In this document: piece by piece, positions 11,701 through 22,604 of the stretch
How the letters are laid out: every line of letters starts with the position of its first letter
Numbering within the stretch: the stretch's first letter is position 1
Source of the DNA: Blastobasis lacticolella
Lineage: Eukaryota > Arthropoda > Insecta > Lepidoptera > Blastobasidae
DNA: 64,000 bases
Assembly: GCA_905147135.1 (NCBI GenBank)
Contig: LR990049.1
Span: 17,315,428 to 17,379,427, forward strand
Reading direction: 5' to 3'
Notes under the pieces: generated by a model
Told to the model about the DNA's origin: nothing
Seen by the model: the letters and a program-made list of their open reading frames with translations, nothing else
Databases searched by the model: none
Position numbers and translations under genes: made by a program

Positions 11701-13338
11701 TTTCGCAACATTCTTACGAGAACTCGTGGCCGGGGGTGGGTTTCGAGGAAATGTGTCTTTGTTGTTGATGAAGTAATTTATTGGTTTGTGTACCTACTCG
11801 TAATGCCGTATTGATGGAATCTTTGGAAGACATTTTATAATCCGAATATAAGAAAATGTTGAAATACCTAGACTAGTATTGAGAAAGTTTCTTTTTAAAG
11901 CATTTAATATCGTAAGTAGATTAGATTTATGTGTGCGTGTCTGTGTATCACCTACGATGAATTCGTATGAAAACGCACCTAATTCAATCAATAAGGATTT
12001 AGATAGGCATCTGATGGTTTTCAAGATGAACTTAACACCATTCTGTGTATAAACTAATCTGAAGTATCATTTATTATGTTGGCGGCGGTGGTTGTCTATA
12101 ATCCCTGCTACCCCACCTGTGGGTCACAGGCGTGAGTTTTATGTGTGTACGTACATACATATGTAATACATATGTATTTACGATTTTTTAATAGAGAGAC
12201 TGTGGAGGACTTCTATGAAACTAACAACGTAATCTTCACTTCAAATGACTGCGAAATCGTTCTATAGGTAGGTACTCGTACACAAAATCTGCGCGTATGC
12301 AAGGATCAATAGACATCGAGACGTATGTGCTCATGTTTTCATCTTCACTTTTGTCCGCAACGGACAGATGTGGAGAAAAAACGACTGGCAGATGTCCGTT
12401 AAGGATTCTGCACAAAGGCGGCACAGGTATCCACGCGCATCGCACATAGGAAGCGGAGGAGCAACACAAAAGAGCCTCCACTATTCATGGCTGGATATTT
12501 ACCAAAGATAACCAATAAGGTTGAAAACGAGACTATATACGGTGGGTAGATCTGGCCCTAAATAGATTTACTTACCTATTTAAATGAAGATAAATTAGCG
12601 TAGGTATTAGTTATTCAGGAAGGGAATTCTTTCTACAATAATAGTTAGGTACACCAGTGGGAAGTTGGTAGGGTAAGTATGTAGTCTTAACGACTTATTA
12701 AATGGTCATTTATGTGACCAACTTATCTATTTGCCTACTTACAAATTTTCAAAATCAGTCATTTGGACCAGGAGCCTTATTGGTAATTTTTTGATTTGGA
12801 CCTACGTTCAGGTATCGACCGTCAATAATGCACATCGCCTAGTTCGACTTTGTAGAGCGTCGTCTCTGTCGCACGCGTGTGAGTAAATATGAAGCCGAAA
12901 CTAGCCGATGTGCATTATTTACGGCCAATATCTGTACGTATATCGCCATCGGGAAAATTTAACACGTTCATTTATGATATTGTTGTGTTTGTGCAAACAA
13001 ATTGAACTAGGTAGGTACCTACATTAATGCCCGGAATTGTTTTTTTTTCTTTGTGTGTCTCTAATCTGTATCTCTCTTTTATGCGAGAGTCATCGAACAA
13101 TACTCGATATAGTATCGACAGTACAGTACGCTGTAAGACACTCACCGAAACAAAGCTAGCTGCACAGTACGCGGCGCCAATTAGAGCTGGAGCAGCGCCC
13201 GTCCACCGACGTTCCATGGCTGCAAAGTAGGCCGCCGCCACCAGCGCAGACAGCACCAGCTCGGCCCCAAGCCGTTCCCAGGCCGCGCCACCTGGCAGCG
13301 AGGCTGAGAGGCCGCCCGCGTAGCCTGGGATGCTGATA
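8550..13338 (-). CDS. bib: big brain (bib) aquaporin-family protein, C-terminal half, 4 exons
   Basis: Seen: joining 13338-13146, 10872-10532, 10054-9861 and 8728-8550 on the minus strand gives one frame of about 301 residues ending in TAG (8552-8550), with GT/AG sites at every junction. The product has a TM5-like segment, then FVSMPSLNPARSLGPSFVL (second aquaporin NPA loop) and a TM6-like segment, then a long hydrophilic tail with EPLYSGSKSLYCRSP, RSQSVYSKG, RRESIYSAG and SSEDSAYGTYS. Known: Drosophila Bib is an aquaporin-family membrane protein of the Notch neurogenic pathway, and its long tail carries the same blocks in the same order, which separates it from ordinary water channels. Odd: the tail is much shorter than the fly's (about 237 residues from the second NPA region to the stop) and lacks poly-glutamine. 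The N-terminal half with the first NPA motif was not found. Identity is secure; completeness is not. Confidence 0.93.
8963..9068 (+). repeat. SINE family G fragment
   Basis: TACCGGTTGTGCTCCCGTGT, GAGGGCCCGGGGCCTTGACC and ATGATCCAGGATTTGGAG match the family G copies near 27250, 31075 and 50735. It adjoins the duplicated block in the bib intron. Confidence 0.75.
9249..9582 (+). mobile_element. 5'-truncated non-LTR retrotransposon (LINE 3' end)
   Basis: The plus strand encodes RKMFGPVQGEDGNRRLRMNK, then YRLRWLGHGERI and GRPRYRW, with the frame changing before LRADCWQEVAQVRLEW and EAKTHFGS. These are typical of the extreme C-terminus of insect LINE reverse transcriptases. The fragment ends in a short TAAG repeat. 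It sits in the middle of the duplicated bib junction, bounded by TAAAC on both sides (9244-9248 and 9583-9587), a possible short target duplication. Confidence 0.8.
9592..9656 (-). pseudogene. degenerate duplicate of bib tail exon 5' splice junction
   Basis: Bases 9592-9626 repeat 9861-9895, including the donor GTGAGT at 9591-9586. A block matching 9964-9988 then follows after loss of roughly 70 bp. The joined frame is shifted relative to bib and meets an early stop, and no acceptor is evident. It is therefore a non-functional exon relic, part of a partial tandem duplication together with intron sequence 9072-9248. Confidence 0.85.
9861..10054 (-). CDS. bib: bib cytoplasmic tail exon
   Basis: The acceptor is GTTTCCAG before 10054 and the donor is GTGAGT below 9861. 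Phases match: the two bases left by the upstream exon complete Arg, giving RSQSVYSKG, which parallels the fly RSQSVYAK block. The remaining sequence is low complexity (Ala, His and Asn rich, with AHNAHAQNAHNAQ) and ends in YGTTPNGIRQGPA plus one base. Its 5' splice-site end is the source of the degenerate duplicate at 9592-9656. Confidence 0.9.
10532..10872 (-). CDS. bib: bib exon with second NPA motif, TM6 and proximal tail
   Basis: The acceptor is TTCTTCCAG before 10872 and the donor is GTCAGC below 10532. It starts at a codon boundary with MPSLNPARSLGPSFVLSRWD, containing the NPA box and the following conserved Arg of aquaporins. TM6 reads HWVCWVGGLGGGVACALLHE. The rest is hydrophilic, ends in EPLYSGSKSLYCRSP, and leaves two bases of an Arg codon. 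Oddities: the fly has WVYWFGPL where this has WVCWVGGL, so a Tyr and the conserved Pro of TM6 are replaced by Cys and Gly. The opposite strand is also open for 128 codons, but that frame has no family features and is a GC-driven shadow. Confidence 0.95.
10873..13145 (-). other. bib: bib intron between TM5 and NPA exons
   Basis: A 2.3-kb intron with no further exon visible. It contains a minus-strand diverged piece of repeat family C (10958-11110, CAATCCGCCTGCAAGTCGTG then CATTTATGTGGAGG), a short inverted-repeat element at 12809-12934, and several TAGGTAGGTA words. Confidence 0.7.
12809..12934. mobile_element. 126-bp MITE with 41-bp terminal inverted repeats
   Basis: The left end CAGGTATCGACCGTCAATAA pairs with the inverse of the right end, CAGATATTGGCCGTAAATAA, and both continue with TGCACATCG and CTAGTT. 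Only about 45 bp separate the arms. No target duplication was recognised. Confidence 0.8.
13146..13338 (-). CDS. bib: bib exon encoding the TM5 region
   Basis: This is the most 5' exon of bib that I can see. The acceptor is TTGGTTGCAG before 13338 and the donor is GTGAGT just below 13146. It enters with one base of a split codon and then encodes ISIPGYAGGLSASLPGGAAW, a membrane segment rich in Leu, Val and Ala, and the end of the loop, IGAAYCAASFVS. The fly protein has the equivalent VPGYQGN and GCAYSACCFVS at this point. The exon is unusually GC-rich for the window. The next exon upstream would lie beyond 13338 and is not recognisable. Confidence 0.93.
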
Positions 13339-13439
13339 CTGCAACCAAAAGAGATGGATCATTAAATAGGAATTCTTGGAAAATTTGCACAGCGCCGTCA
13401 ATTTAATCAGACGGCAGAACTCTATCAAGCCTGAGGAGT

Positions 13440-13660
13440 CGGCCTTCGTGAGTACTACCGCCTTATCTATTGATGCCGCCTAGCAACAATCTTTGCATTG
13501 TTTTGTTCTGGTTTGAATCGCAGTTACAGACATGAGGCTTCGTCTTAGTTCTCACAGTGACAACCCACCTGCGACCTAAATGCGTGATTCTTAGACGTTA
13601 TAGGCGACAGTTACCGCTTACCATCAGGTAGGTTGTCTGCTCATTTCTCACTAACCATAA
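13440..13660 (+). repeat. dispersed repeat family A, copy 2
   Basis: Matches the copies at 1-200 and 45160-45415: ACAGACATGAGGCTTCGTCT, then CTTACCATCAGGTAGGTTGT, then TCTGCTCATTTCTCACTAAC. It lies just upstream (on the minus strand) of the visible bib exons. Confidence 0.75.
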
Positions 13661-14019
13661 TCTGATTTAAGCATGGGATTGATACTGCAACGGAGACACG
13701 AAGGTGACTAGGTAGGTATTGTTGGCTTGAGTGCTAACACGACTACGCGTGCACAAACTTCGGTTATACGTTAGTCTCACGAGAACTGTTCTGTGTTGCG
13801 GGATAAATTGTAGATTATGTCGTGACGTCGGTAATACGCGAGTCACTTGTTTCAGTGACTGAAGTGAAGTCAATATTGTCGAACTCTACTAACTTCACAC
13901 AAAGTTCCCGAAGTTTTTATAAATCTATTACTACTTAATGAGCCAACGCTACACGAGGATTTTGATATCATACTCAGATTAGATTGACATAGCTCGAAAT
14001 TATTCGCTACTGCCTAGAC

Positions 14020-14411
14020 TCTCATCATCATCATCAGAAAGAACCCACTGCTGCGCATAGGCCTCCCCCAGAGATCTCCACAAAGGCCGGTCCTGTGCCT
14101 TCCGTATCCAGCTGGTACCTGCGATCTTTACCAGGTAGTCGGTCCACCTTGTGGGAGGCCTACCCACGCTGCGTCTTCCAGCACGTGGTCGCCTAGTCGA
14201 GAACTTTACTGCCCCATCGGCCATCTGTTCTACGAGCTATGTGCCCTACCCACTGCCAGTTTAGCCTGGCAATCCTTAGGGCTATGTCGGTGACCTTGGT
14301 TCGCTTGCGGATCACCTCACTTGCGATCGCGCAATAAGACTCCGAGCATAGCCCTTTCTATTGCCCTTTGGGAAACAGTGAGCTTTCTTATAAGGCCCAT
14401 GGTGGGCCTAG
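14020..14411 (-). mobile_element. RTE-type LINE 3' end, 5'-truncated
   Basis: The minus strand encodes GRPPTRWTDYLVKIAGTSWI, AQDRPLWRSLGEAYAQQW and then stops, the standard C-terminus of RTE-like LINEs in insects. It ends in a short ATG/GAT repeat (14023-14034 as TCATCATCATCA on the plus strand). A related piece is at 33238-33341. Confidence 0.85.
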
Positions 14412-16181
14412 ACTCTCGTCTACCTCTAATACAGCCTTCAAATAATATACGTAACTGGCTCATATACAACAACGATCCCTAAACGTACTTACTTAATAAG
14501 AACAACATCAACAAAGTTAAGCAATGTAAAAGTTAGAATTAATTATGTGATTAACAAGAAGCGGTTGAAAAAAAGTTTTGCGGCTCGGCAAAATGTGTTT
14601 GAGCCGCGAAATTGAGTCTCAGTAAAATGAGTTTTATTCACGAAAAGCTTCGCAGAAATTGAATATGGCCGCGTTGGCGCGAACGCTACGGCCCACACTT
14701 CGGCTCCATTAGCATAACGTTATGTCGAAAAGCCGAAAAGATTTTCCAACCAAAACATTTTCTCTTCGTGTTCTTTGGGTCTTAAATTTCGATAAAATGT
14801 TGTGCGCCTAATTAATTTCCTATACGCCCCACCCAACCTATTGCTGTGGCAGCCGATTCTCCACTCATCTTTTCCATTGCCAACAAAAGTAAATAGTCCA
14901 ACAAAAAGATAAAACTGCAACTTCAAAGCGCTTCGATTCTATCGCGTGCAAAGCCCACGTAGCGTCGCAAACGACACTTTGTCCAACAGCAATAAAGACA
15001 GTATTTCAACGAATCCGTTCCATTTAATTTATCTCAATAGACGAGCAGTTGAAGTTTGAAGTAGTTGTGCTCTGTCGTCGCTCCATTTAACAATGTAGTT
15101 GTAGAGACGACGCACGAGATGGTGTGCTGTCGGGAGAATTTTGAACTATCGCAGTCTATTGCGAACGGCGTACGTTGCTGTTAGTAAATGTGGCAATAGC
15201 GCCACTCTTGGCTGGAGGGGTTGTGGGGAGAGGGCACAATAGCTATTGGGTGTACTCGTACGATAGTAGACGTCTTGGTTTGGCAGCGGCGGGCGACGAC
15301 CGGCTAACGTTTCCGTTTGCCTCGAACAGCGACAAATGCCTACAGACACATAACATACACAATACATTAATACTATATATTGTGTGCCATGTTTATGTAA
15401 ACAGCGTTCTTATATGGTTATGGATCGTGAGACGCGAAATTTTTGCAAGACATTCTTGGTACGATTTGATATTGTTTCTGGAGCTTTGAACGGGACATGG
15501 AAACACTGTGTTTTATACATATACCATTGTGGCTTAGTTCACATCACATCAACAGTCAAGAGCCCGTAAGGATCCATTGTGGATGAGCCTTCTTCGCATT
15601 ATGGAGGCTTTTACCCTATCTTCGCACGTGGCAGGCTGGTAGAGATCGCAATTTGGAAACAATACTCGTAGAAAACGCTGCTGCCCATCTTCTGCTGCTA
15701 ATCTACAGAGATTTGAGATGGTCTACCTCATTAATTAAATAATTCATTTAGTATCACGAGCACATGCATAACCGCTTGATATTAATAATTAATTTATCCT
15801 CTAGTGCGGTCCCCCCCCCCCCTTTACTACGATCCGCGGACCCCTAAACCAAAGAGATTTCGCTTAATGCAAGTGCTTCCGTAACTAGAATACCTAATGA
15901 AACCGTAAATCAAGTGGGCGGTGTAATAAAAACGAAAAATCCGCAGACGGTTTTCTTCAAAGACTTAACTTTTTCAATGGAACGAAGAAATTAAAATGTC
16001 GACCTCAGTATATTACTTTATTATGGGAAGTTTCAGCTCGCCGTTGCTCTCGGTTGAATAAGAACTTACTAGCGGACATTAATTATTGAACAGTTTTAAT
16101 TAAATCAAGAGTTCGTTGGAAAATATATTTTTATTTACCCTACCTTCTTACTTAAGTAAAAGTAAGTAAGTAAAAAGTATA
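14412..16181. other. no gene; one diverged repeat
   Basis: A moderately GC-rich stretch near 14640-15330 has short frames only. Bases 15560-15715 look like a diverged family C copy (GTGGCAGGCTGGTAGAGATC, ACGCTGCTGCCCATCTTCTG). There is a run of 12 C near 15811. No bib exon was found. Confidence 0.5.
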
Positions 16182-16300
16182 TATGTAGTTTATCAGTTAT
16201 CTAGCACCTATAACACAAGCTTTGCTTACTTTGGGGCTAGATGGCGCTGTGTGAATTTGTCCACGATTATTTATTATTTATTTATTACTTATTTTATATT
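16182..16300 (+). mobile_element. SINE family F, 3' part
   Basis: CACAAGCTTTGCTTACTTTG and GGCTAGATGGCGCTGTGTGA, followed by CACGATTATTTATTATTTAT, are shared with 17440-17530 and with the full copy at 41157-41414. Confidence 0.85.
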
Positions 16301-19300
16301 TTGAACACCGTAGGGACGCATTCAATATTATCTATGTTATCAATTAACGGGAAAAACAAATTAATTAAGTTTTGAAACTGGTGTGATATGATAGGTTTTA
16401 TATATACCACTAAGGTGGCAAACAAGCATACGGCCTGCCTGATGGTACCTACTATATGAAATTAACTAAATCTAAATTTAGCCACACCACGCTATACTTA
16501 GCTGTCCCTATTTTATATTTAGGTATTTACACTATCTTTGCTCCGCGGATTCGCTCACTCGGAAAGGGATAAAAGGTAGCCCATCTATCTCCATCGCCTT
16601 GACCTATCTATGGTAGAAATCAGGTCATTACAAAGATTTAAATCTTTGCGCCATGAACAAACAAGGAGAATAAAGTCCATTATAGTTTTCCTGGTCTTTA
16701 AGTACCTATTAGTTTGTAATATTGTGATAGTAGTTTATGGAACTCGCATATAAGAGGGGGTATTAAAAATGCATACTGTAAAAAATCTTCTATTTTTACA
16801 CAAGATTTTTTTTCAAGTATTTTGCACAGTTACAGTAATCGCGTCGTCTAACACGTTCTCGCTTTGCATACTGTAAACAATGAGGCACCTCTAACTGTTG
16901 CCGTTGCCGCTGTGTCCGTTGAGTATATATCCACACCGCTATACAAATACTTAGATAGGTATTGTTTAGGATTTTTTTTCGTCTCACGTGGTCCCAAAAT
17001 TAGATGCAGCGTTTGCACCTGTGTGAAGATCTTATCTGAACCGTATTACCATTAGAAAAAAATACAACAAACGTACAAAATAAAACTAACATTATCTAAT
17101 GCCCTAATGCCCCTCGAAGTCTTTACACAGGGACCCCACATTAGATTTATTTATTTATTTGTAAATCCATGTTTTATTAGTATGCATGATTCAATTTGGT
17201 ACGGTTTTTAGAGATTGCTAGTTTTTTTTGGGAAATGAAGGGAGATTGGGAGCGATAAGAGGATGAAACGGATTTAAAACATGATAAATGTAGGTATTAA
17301 GGGTTTCGTAACATCGAAAAAGAGTACTTAATTGTTTTTTTTGTTATCTATTAGGTATCCTATCATTAGTCTCTAATAATCCCAAACGTTGAGAAATAGG
17401 TATCTTCTTACAAGTGAACTAGAAAAACAGTTTATGCTACAGTTATCTAGCACCCATAACACAAGCTTTGCTTACTTTGGGGCTAGATGGCGCTGTGTGT
17501 GAATTTGTCCACAGCTATTTATTATTATTATTACAGGCCGAATAGTGTTTGAAACTGCGTCTTTCGCATTCCCACTGCAATTATAAATAGACGGCAAGAC
17601 AGCTTTTACGATAATTTTTTGTGTATTTGTCACACACAACCCTGTGATAGACATTAAGCTTGCTTGGCTTTGTCTTTCCCGAAGAAAACTTCGACAACGA
17701 CGCTGTCATTAAAACTTCTCTTTCCTTTTATTGGGTAGGAAGGTAAGTAGAAAAAGCCATGAAGCTTTTATCGAGCTCGGAATAAAGGCAAATTGGTAAG
17801 GTATAAGTGATATATTTCCATATTACGCTTCAACCTACATATTGTATTCAGTTTACGTGAATAATAAATGACGCGATATTGCATTGCTCTCCATTATGGA
17901 GCTTCATGTGAGTTTCAGATTATTTTTACGCCGGCCCACGGGATAATAACGTCGGATATTACGGTTTCGTATACATTGCAACAACGTTATATGGCCACAA
18001 ATTATCAATAACTGGATTACAGTTATCTACTGCGATAATTAAACAAAGCTTTTTGGAACAATGCTGCAATGGAAACAACTTGTACGTGTAACTCTAGACC
18101 AAACTCTAGACATACATATAGTATTACACAATACAATATTTATTTATTTTTCTCACGGTGTAACTACTAGGTTCTTAATCTGTCTTTTAAGTTTATAATG
18201 TAATTATTTATTACGTTAGGTACGCATAAGATGATCCTGGCTAGACAGGAGTTGCAGCTGAGGGAATAAATGAAAAAATGTATAAGTTGATAAACATAGC
18301 ACAAAATCACTTGCTTTCTGTATACGCATTAGCGTATAATACGTAGTTAGATTCAATATAAGTAATATGTACCCAGTTAGTTTCAATATCCAATTTGCAC
18401 AGGACCATTTTCGACCTAACTACTCTAAAACAACTAATGCCCTAACAAAGACAGACGCTGCAACATCCCGTCCAGCCCCATACATCCGAGCATAATCGAT
18501 ATCGGCCGATGATTATGCATAAATTTATGCGTGCGCGCCGGGTCAAGTGGTCGTTTGGGGTAACTGGGCTGATGTTGTATACGCCGCTCAATGGACAGCA
18601 AATTGCTAACATTCACACCTTCTGTCGTGTCACCGGACCACCACCCCGGCGGTTTTTTGGCCATTGTCATGGCTGCCACGGCTATTTGTTTTTGAACGGA
18701 CAATAGGATTAGAATGCGGTTTTTATGGGTGACGGGACAAATGGTCTTGCGGCCGCGATGAAGTGAACTGATTGTTCGTTTTCTGCAAGCGAAGCGCCCC
18801 TATGTTTTCCGATAGTTCTTACTTACGAGTATTCTACTTTAAGGCAATTAGTTTCCTTTGTTTGAATATAGTTTGGTAACATATTGGAAATAATAATGAT
18901 TACGATCAAACAACCAAAAATAGAACAGAAGAAAGGAAGAATACGACACTAAAAGAAGTAAAGTCTCCTACCTATTCTTCACAAAAGACAAAACAATAAG
19001 AAAGTTTTGTAAGTACCTAGACAAGAACCCCAAAGTTCTGTGACAGGTTTAGGCCGTGCCAGTTTAATAAAAACCTGTATAACAAATCTCCAGGATACCA
19101 CGCGCAATTTGCATTGGTTGAGTAGTTTTCGCATAGGTAATCGATATAGCTTTTAGTTAAACCCCGAGCGCTCAAGACCCCAGATACTTCTAAGCTGTTT
19201 TAAGATAGATAGGTTAACAATTGCGTTTATCTAAGATTTTAGATTAGATTGGGATTGACTATAAAGCGGAGCAATGAATGAGAATTCTCCTATAAAATCA

Positions 19301-22300
19301 TTGAGGTAATGACCAAAAGGCGCTTTCATAAAGTTTAGTGCCGAATAGACTCTGATAAATTTCATTGCGTCCATTATTCTTTTATAGCAGGTGATGCTCC
19401 GAGAAGCCGGCTCGGTCGTTGGGGTCGCGTTGTTAAAGTAGGTAGCGTTTTCATTTAAATCTAGGGTTTTATTTACCGTAAGTCACTTATCACCAGGTGA
19501 GCTGGCGATCAAATGCGCTAGTTTGCATAAAAAACATTGTTAACCTGTAGGTAGGGGCCACGTGTAAAGGTAAGAATCTAATGTTTAGGAAGATAGGGAC
19601 ATTAAATTATAGAAGTGATGAAGGTGAAAGATTTCAAGGAATCTTCAATTGGTTTATGAACGAAATACGCAGTATGGTATTCTGAACATCATTAGACAGT
19701 GTACCTACTTGATATATAAAGAAAATATAAATTGGTTAGTTTGCCACACGTAGTAAAGGGAGTCTGTCTGTAGCTATAATAATATCAAGGCATTAGTACA
19801 ACAGCGCCTGACTGTCTGTACTTAATTACCGCATTATCTTTTTGTCAGTTTACTCCTCGTAACTTTTTGCGACATTAACGTTTACCAGATACCATTACGG
19901 GCTGGGAAATATTGCCTCATAAAAGCAGAATTCTTGCGTTATTCATCAAAACAACCATAATACACATAGGTACCTACTTTCATATTTGTCTAACGAATTT
20001 TATGTGAACTGTATTACGGAAATAACACGATTGTAGTAAATCCAATTTAATCCAATAATTTAGCCACTAAGTAATAAATAAAAAATCACCCTAACCCTCA
20101 ACTAACAAGCGAACAATTACATTTAATTTACGGATACGTTTTTTAAAGTGTTCCATATGGATCACCCCACCCTATATTCGAATCAAACGACTATTTTCGA
20201 GCCGGCCATGATATACCGCGACATTTGTTAAAAAAAAAACTCGAGAGGGCATCGCGGACTGTTCCTAAAATTCAATTCAATTGTTCAATAGCACTTGTCT
20301 ATTATCTGGTAATTTTAACACGAACTTTTCCCCAGCAAAAAGAACCCTATCGCGCTAGCAATACGGCAAATTTATACAAATGAAAATAAATTGCCAAAAC
20401 CGAGTAAGTATAGGGGACACAAGTGCAGATTAAATTCTAATGTGCAATTGATCCTAAGTTGTATGGATTTAAATTGCGTTTAACTGTTGCATTTTACATG
20501 GGCATTATGTATGGAAATGTAATTTATTATCTCATTAAATGTATTAGACGTAGCAATTTTCGCAATAGTTTTAGCCACAAATACCTATCTAGTGTGGTAA
20601 CTGTGAAGAGATTTCTTAGCATGGACTTATTGTTACTGAGAAAAAACGAAAATAAATAGGCCACTACAATGTTACTTATTATATTGGCCCTAAAACGATG
20701 CCGTCCTTTTTGTCTAAAGGGTTAATGGCCCGCAATAACAGAGGAAATAGAGACATCACCCATTTTTCCGAGATAACACTGTTTTTTGCAAAAAATAATA
20801 GCAATGAAGCCGCAGCGGGTGTCGACCGCTAGTTGCCCTTTGCCCTTTGTTCGGGCAATAATAAAGAAAACAACAGTCTTTTTAACCCTTAGTTAACCCT
20901 TTCGGGCACATGTCGATATCGCCCGCGCTATGGTGCGAAGCCGCGAATTTATGATAATAAATAACAATGACAGTTGTCGCAAACATTTTCGGTAGTGAGA
21001 CGAGTTTTATTTGGCAGGGGTGGGTAACATTTTTGGGCTTTGTTCGGTGGGTCGGTCTTGTAGTGGCTCGGTCGAGTGGGCTTTCCCGCGTAGTGCCCCG
21101 ATTATGAATGTAGTTTTTATTGGGTACGTCTGCGCGCGCATTAGCCGGATTGTTGGATGCGCCCCGCGCCGCATATGGTGCTATTTGCGTATGTCACGGG
21201 CTTTGCGGGTTTCATATTTTATTGTCTTTATATTTTTTTGCGAGCGGGAAATATTTCTCTCCTCTTATTGTTTCGCTGGAATAGCTGGATATTTATAACG
21301 GAGCGACGTTGTCGCTTGTAGGAGACATTGTACACAGTCTTGCATATTGTTCTCTTGAAAAAACAAACTACGATTACGTACCCGTTCCCCGTTCGTGAAA
21401 CAAAAATATAGTAAAACGCATAACAAGGTTATCAGGAAAGTTAGCATCGGTAGTTCATTGGATGGCGGAGTTGGGTACAATGCGGGTCGAACTTAGCCCA
21501 TTTGTTACTGAGTCCATTACCAGATTACCGAAGGCGGTGGGTCGCAATCGGCAATGGGTCAATCTTATTGATAAGCCAGTTTTTAATCAAACCGATTCAG
21601 TGTGGGTGATTCCACCCTGATCCTTTATAGCCTTGCGTGGAGATAATAAAGAGTGAGAATATTTGGAAAACAGTAAGTGAAAAGGAGTTAAAAAGAAAGG
21701 ATCAAAGTGCGGATTCTGTTACATTTGCGAGAAATAGAATTGAAATGATAATTACTTTGTTTCTATATTTTTATCATAAACCTTTTCAAATTAATTTCTA
21801 GTCATTCGTTAATATTGAATAAAGGATTACGGGGCAGATAAAAACCACACAGAGTAAAGTTTATACTTAGCTTAAGGTACAGCTTGTATTTCATCGAAGG
21901 CCACGGAAGGAAGTAAAGTTCGGATCCTAGACCACAGACTGGAGAGAGAAGGATGTGTGAGTGTTGCCATTAGGAGATTGGTTTTTGTAGCGGAATGTGT
22001 CAATATTCCAAAAAATTACTTGATATGTTGAAATTATCACATTATACGCCACACCTACATTTAGCAGTCGGTTAGAAATCGTGAAAAAATACATAACAGC
22101 TAATTTCTCTAGCTAAAATAGCACACAGAATAATACAAAACTACTATATAGAATTTGTCATAAAAACTTCGAAGCGAATATAAATTGGCTTTCTGCTGCT
22201 CTATAGTTGCCTATATTTGAACGTGAGAAAAAGGCGAATATACAGTTGTGGACACACCTATAAACAAGTACCTACCTACTCACTTTTCTGTTGTGGAACG

Positions 22301-22604
22301 TGACAGGCGAAGGTCTTCTATTGGAACGTCAAAGTCTTTCACACCTGCCTGTCAAAGGTTTAACATCCGTATTTGGTAACGTTACTATGCAGCTTCATAG
22401 CACAAACGCACGGGGTTCCTGACATTACTTGGATGATGATCGGAAGTAAGCGTCCGTCAAAATGAACGAAATTGACCAACCATAGAGCTGTATTGAACGC
22501 AGTGCGTTCACTTAGCAGACGAGCACTGTGAGAACGCATAGGAAGGCTTCTTTACTTAGATAAGTATTGTTTGGGGATATGGGTGTTAGTCGTGTTGAGA
22601 CTTT
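16301..22604. other. no gene; repeat fragments and unique GC-rich patches
   Basis: A family E piece (GGTGGCAAACAAGCATACGG) lies at 16408-16450 and a SINE end at 17440-17535. Unique GC-richer patches at 18455-18720 and 20880-21200 contain ATTATGCATAAATTTATGCG and clustered CG words; they are not coding in any frame I can support. The rest is AT-rich. Confidence 0.45.
17440..17535 (+). mobile_element. SINE family F, 3' part
   Basis: Same end as at 16182-16300: TATCTAGCACCCATAACACA, CACAAGCTTTGCTTACTTTG, GGCTAGATGGCGCTGTGTGT, then a TTA-rich tail. Truncated at its 5' side, as is usual for retroposed copies. Confidence 0.85.
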
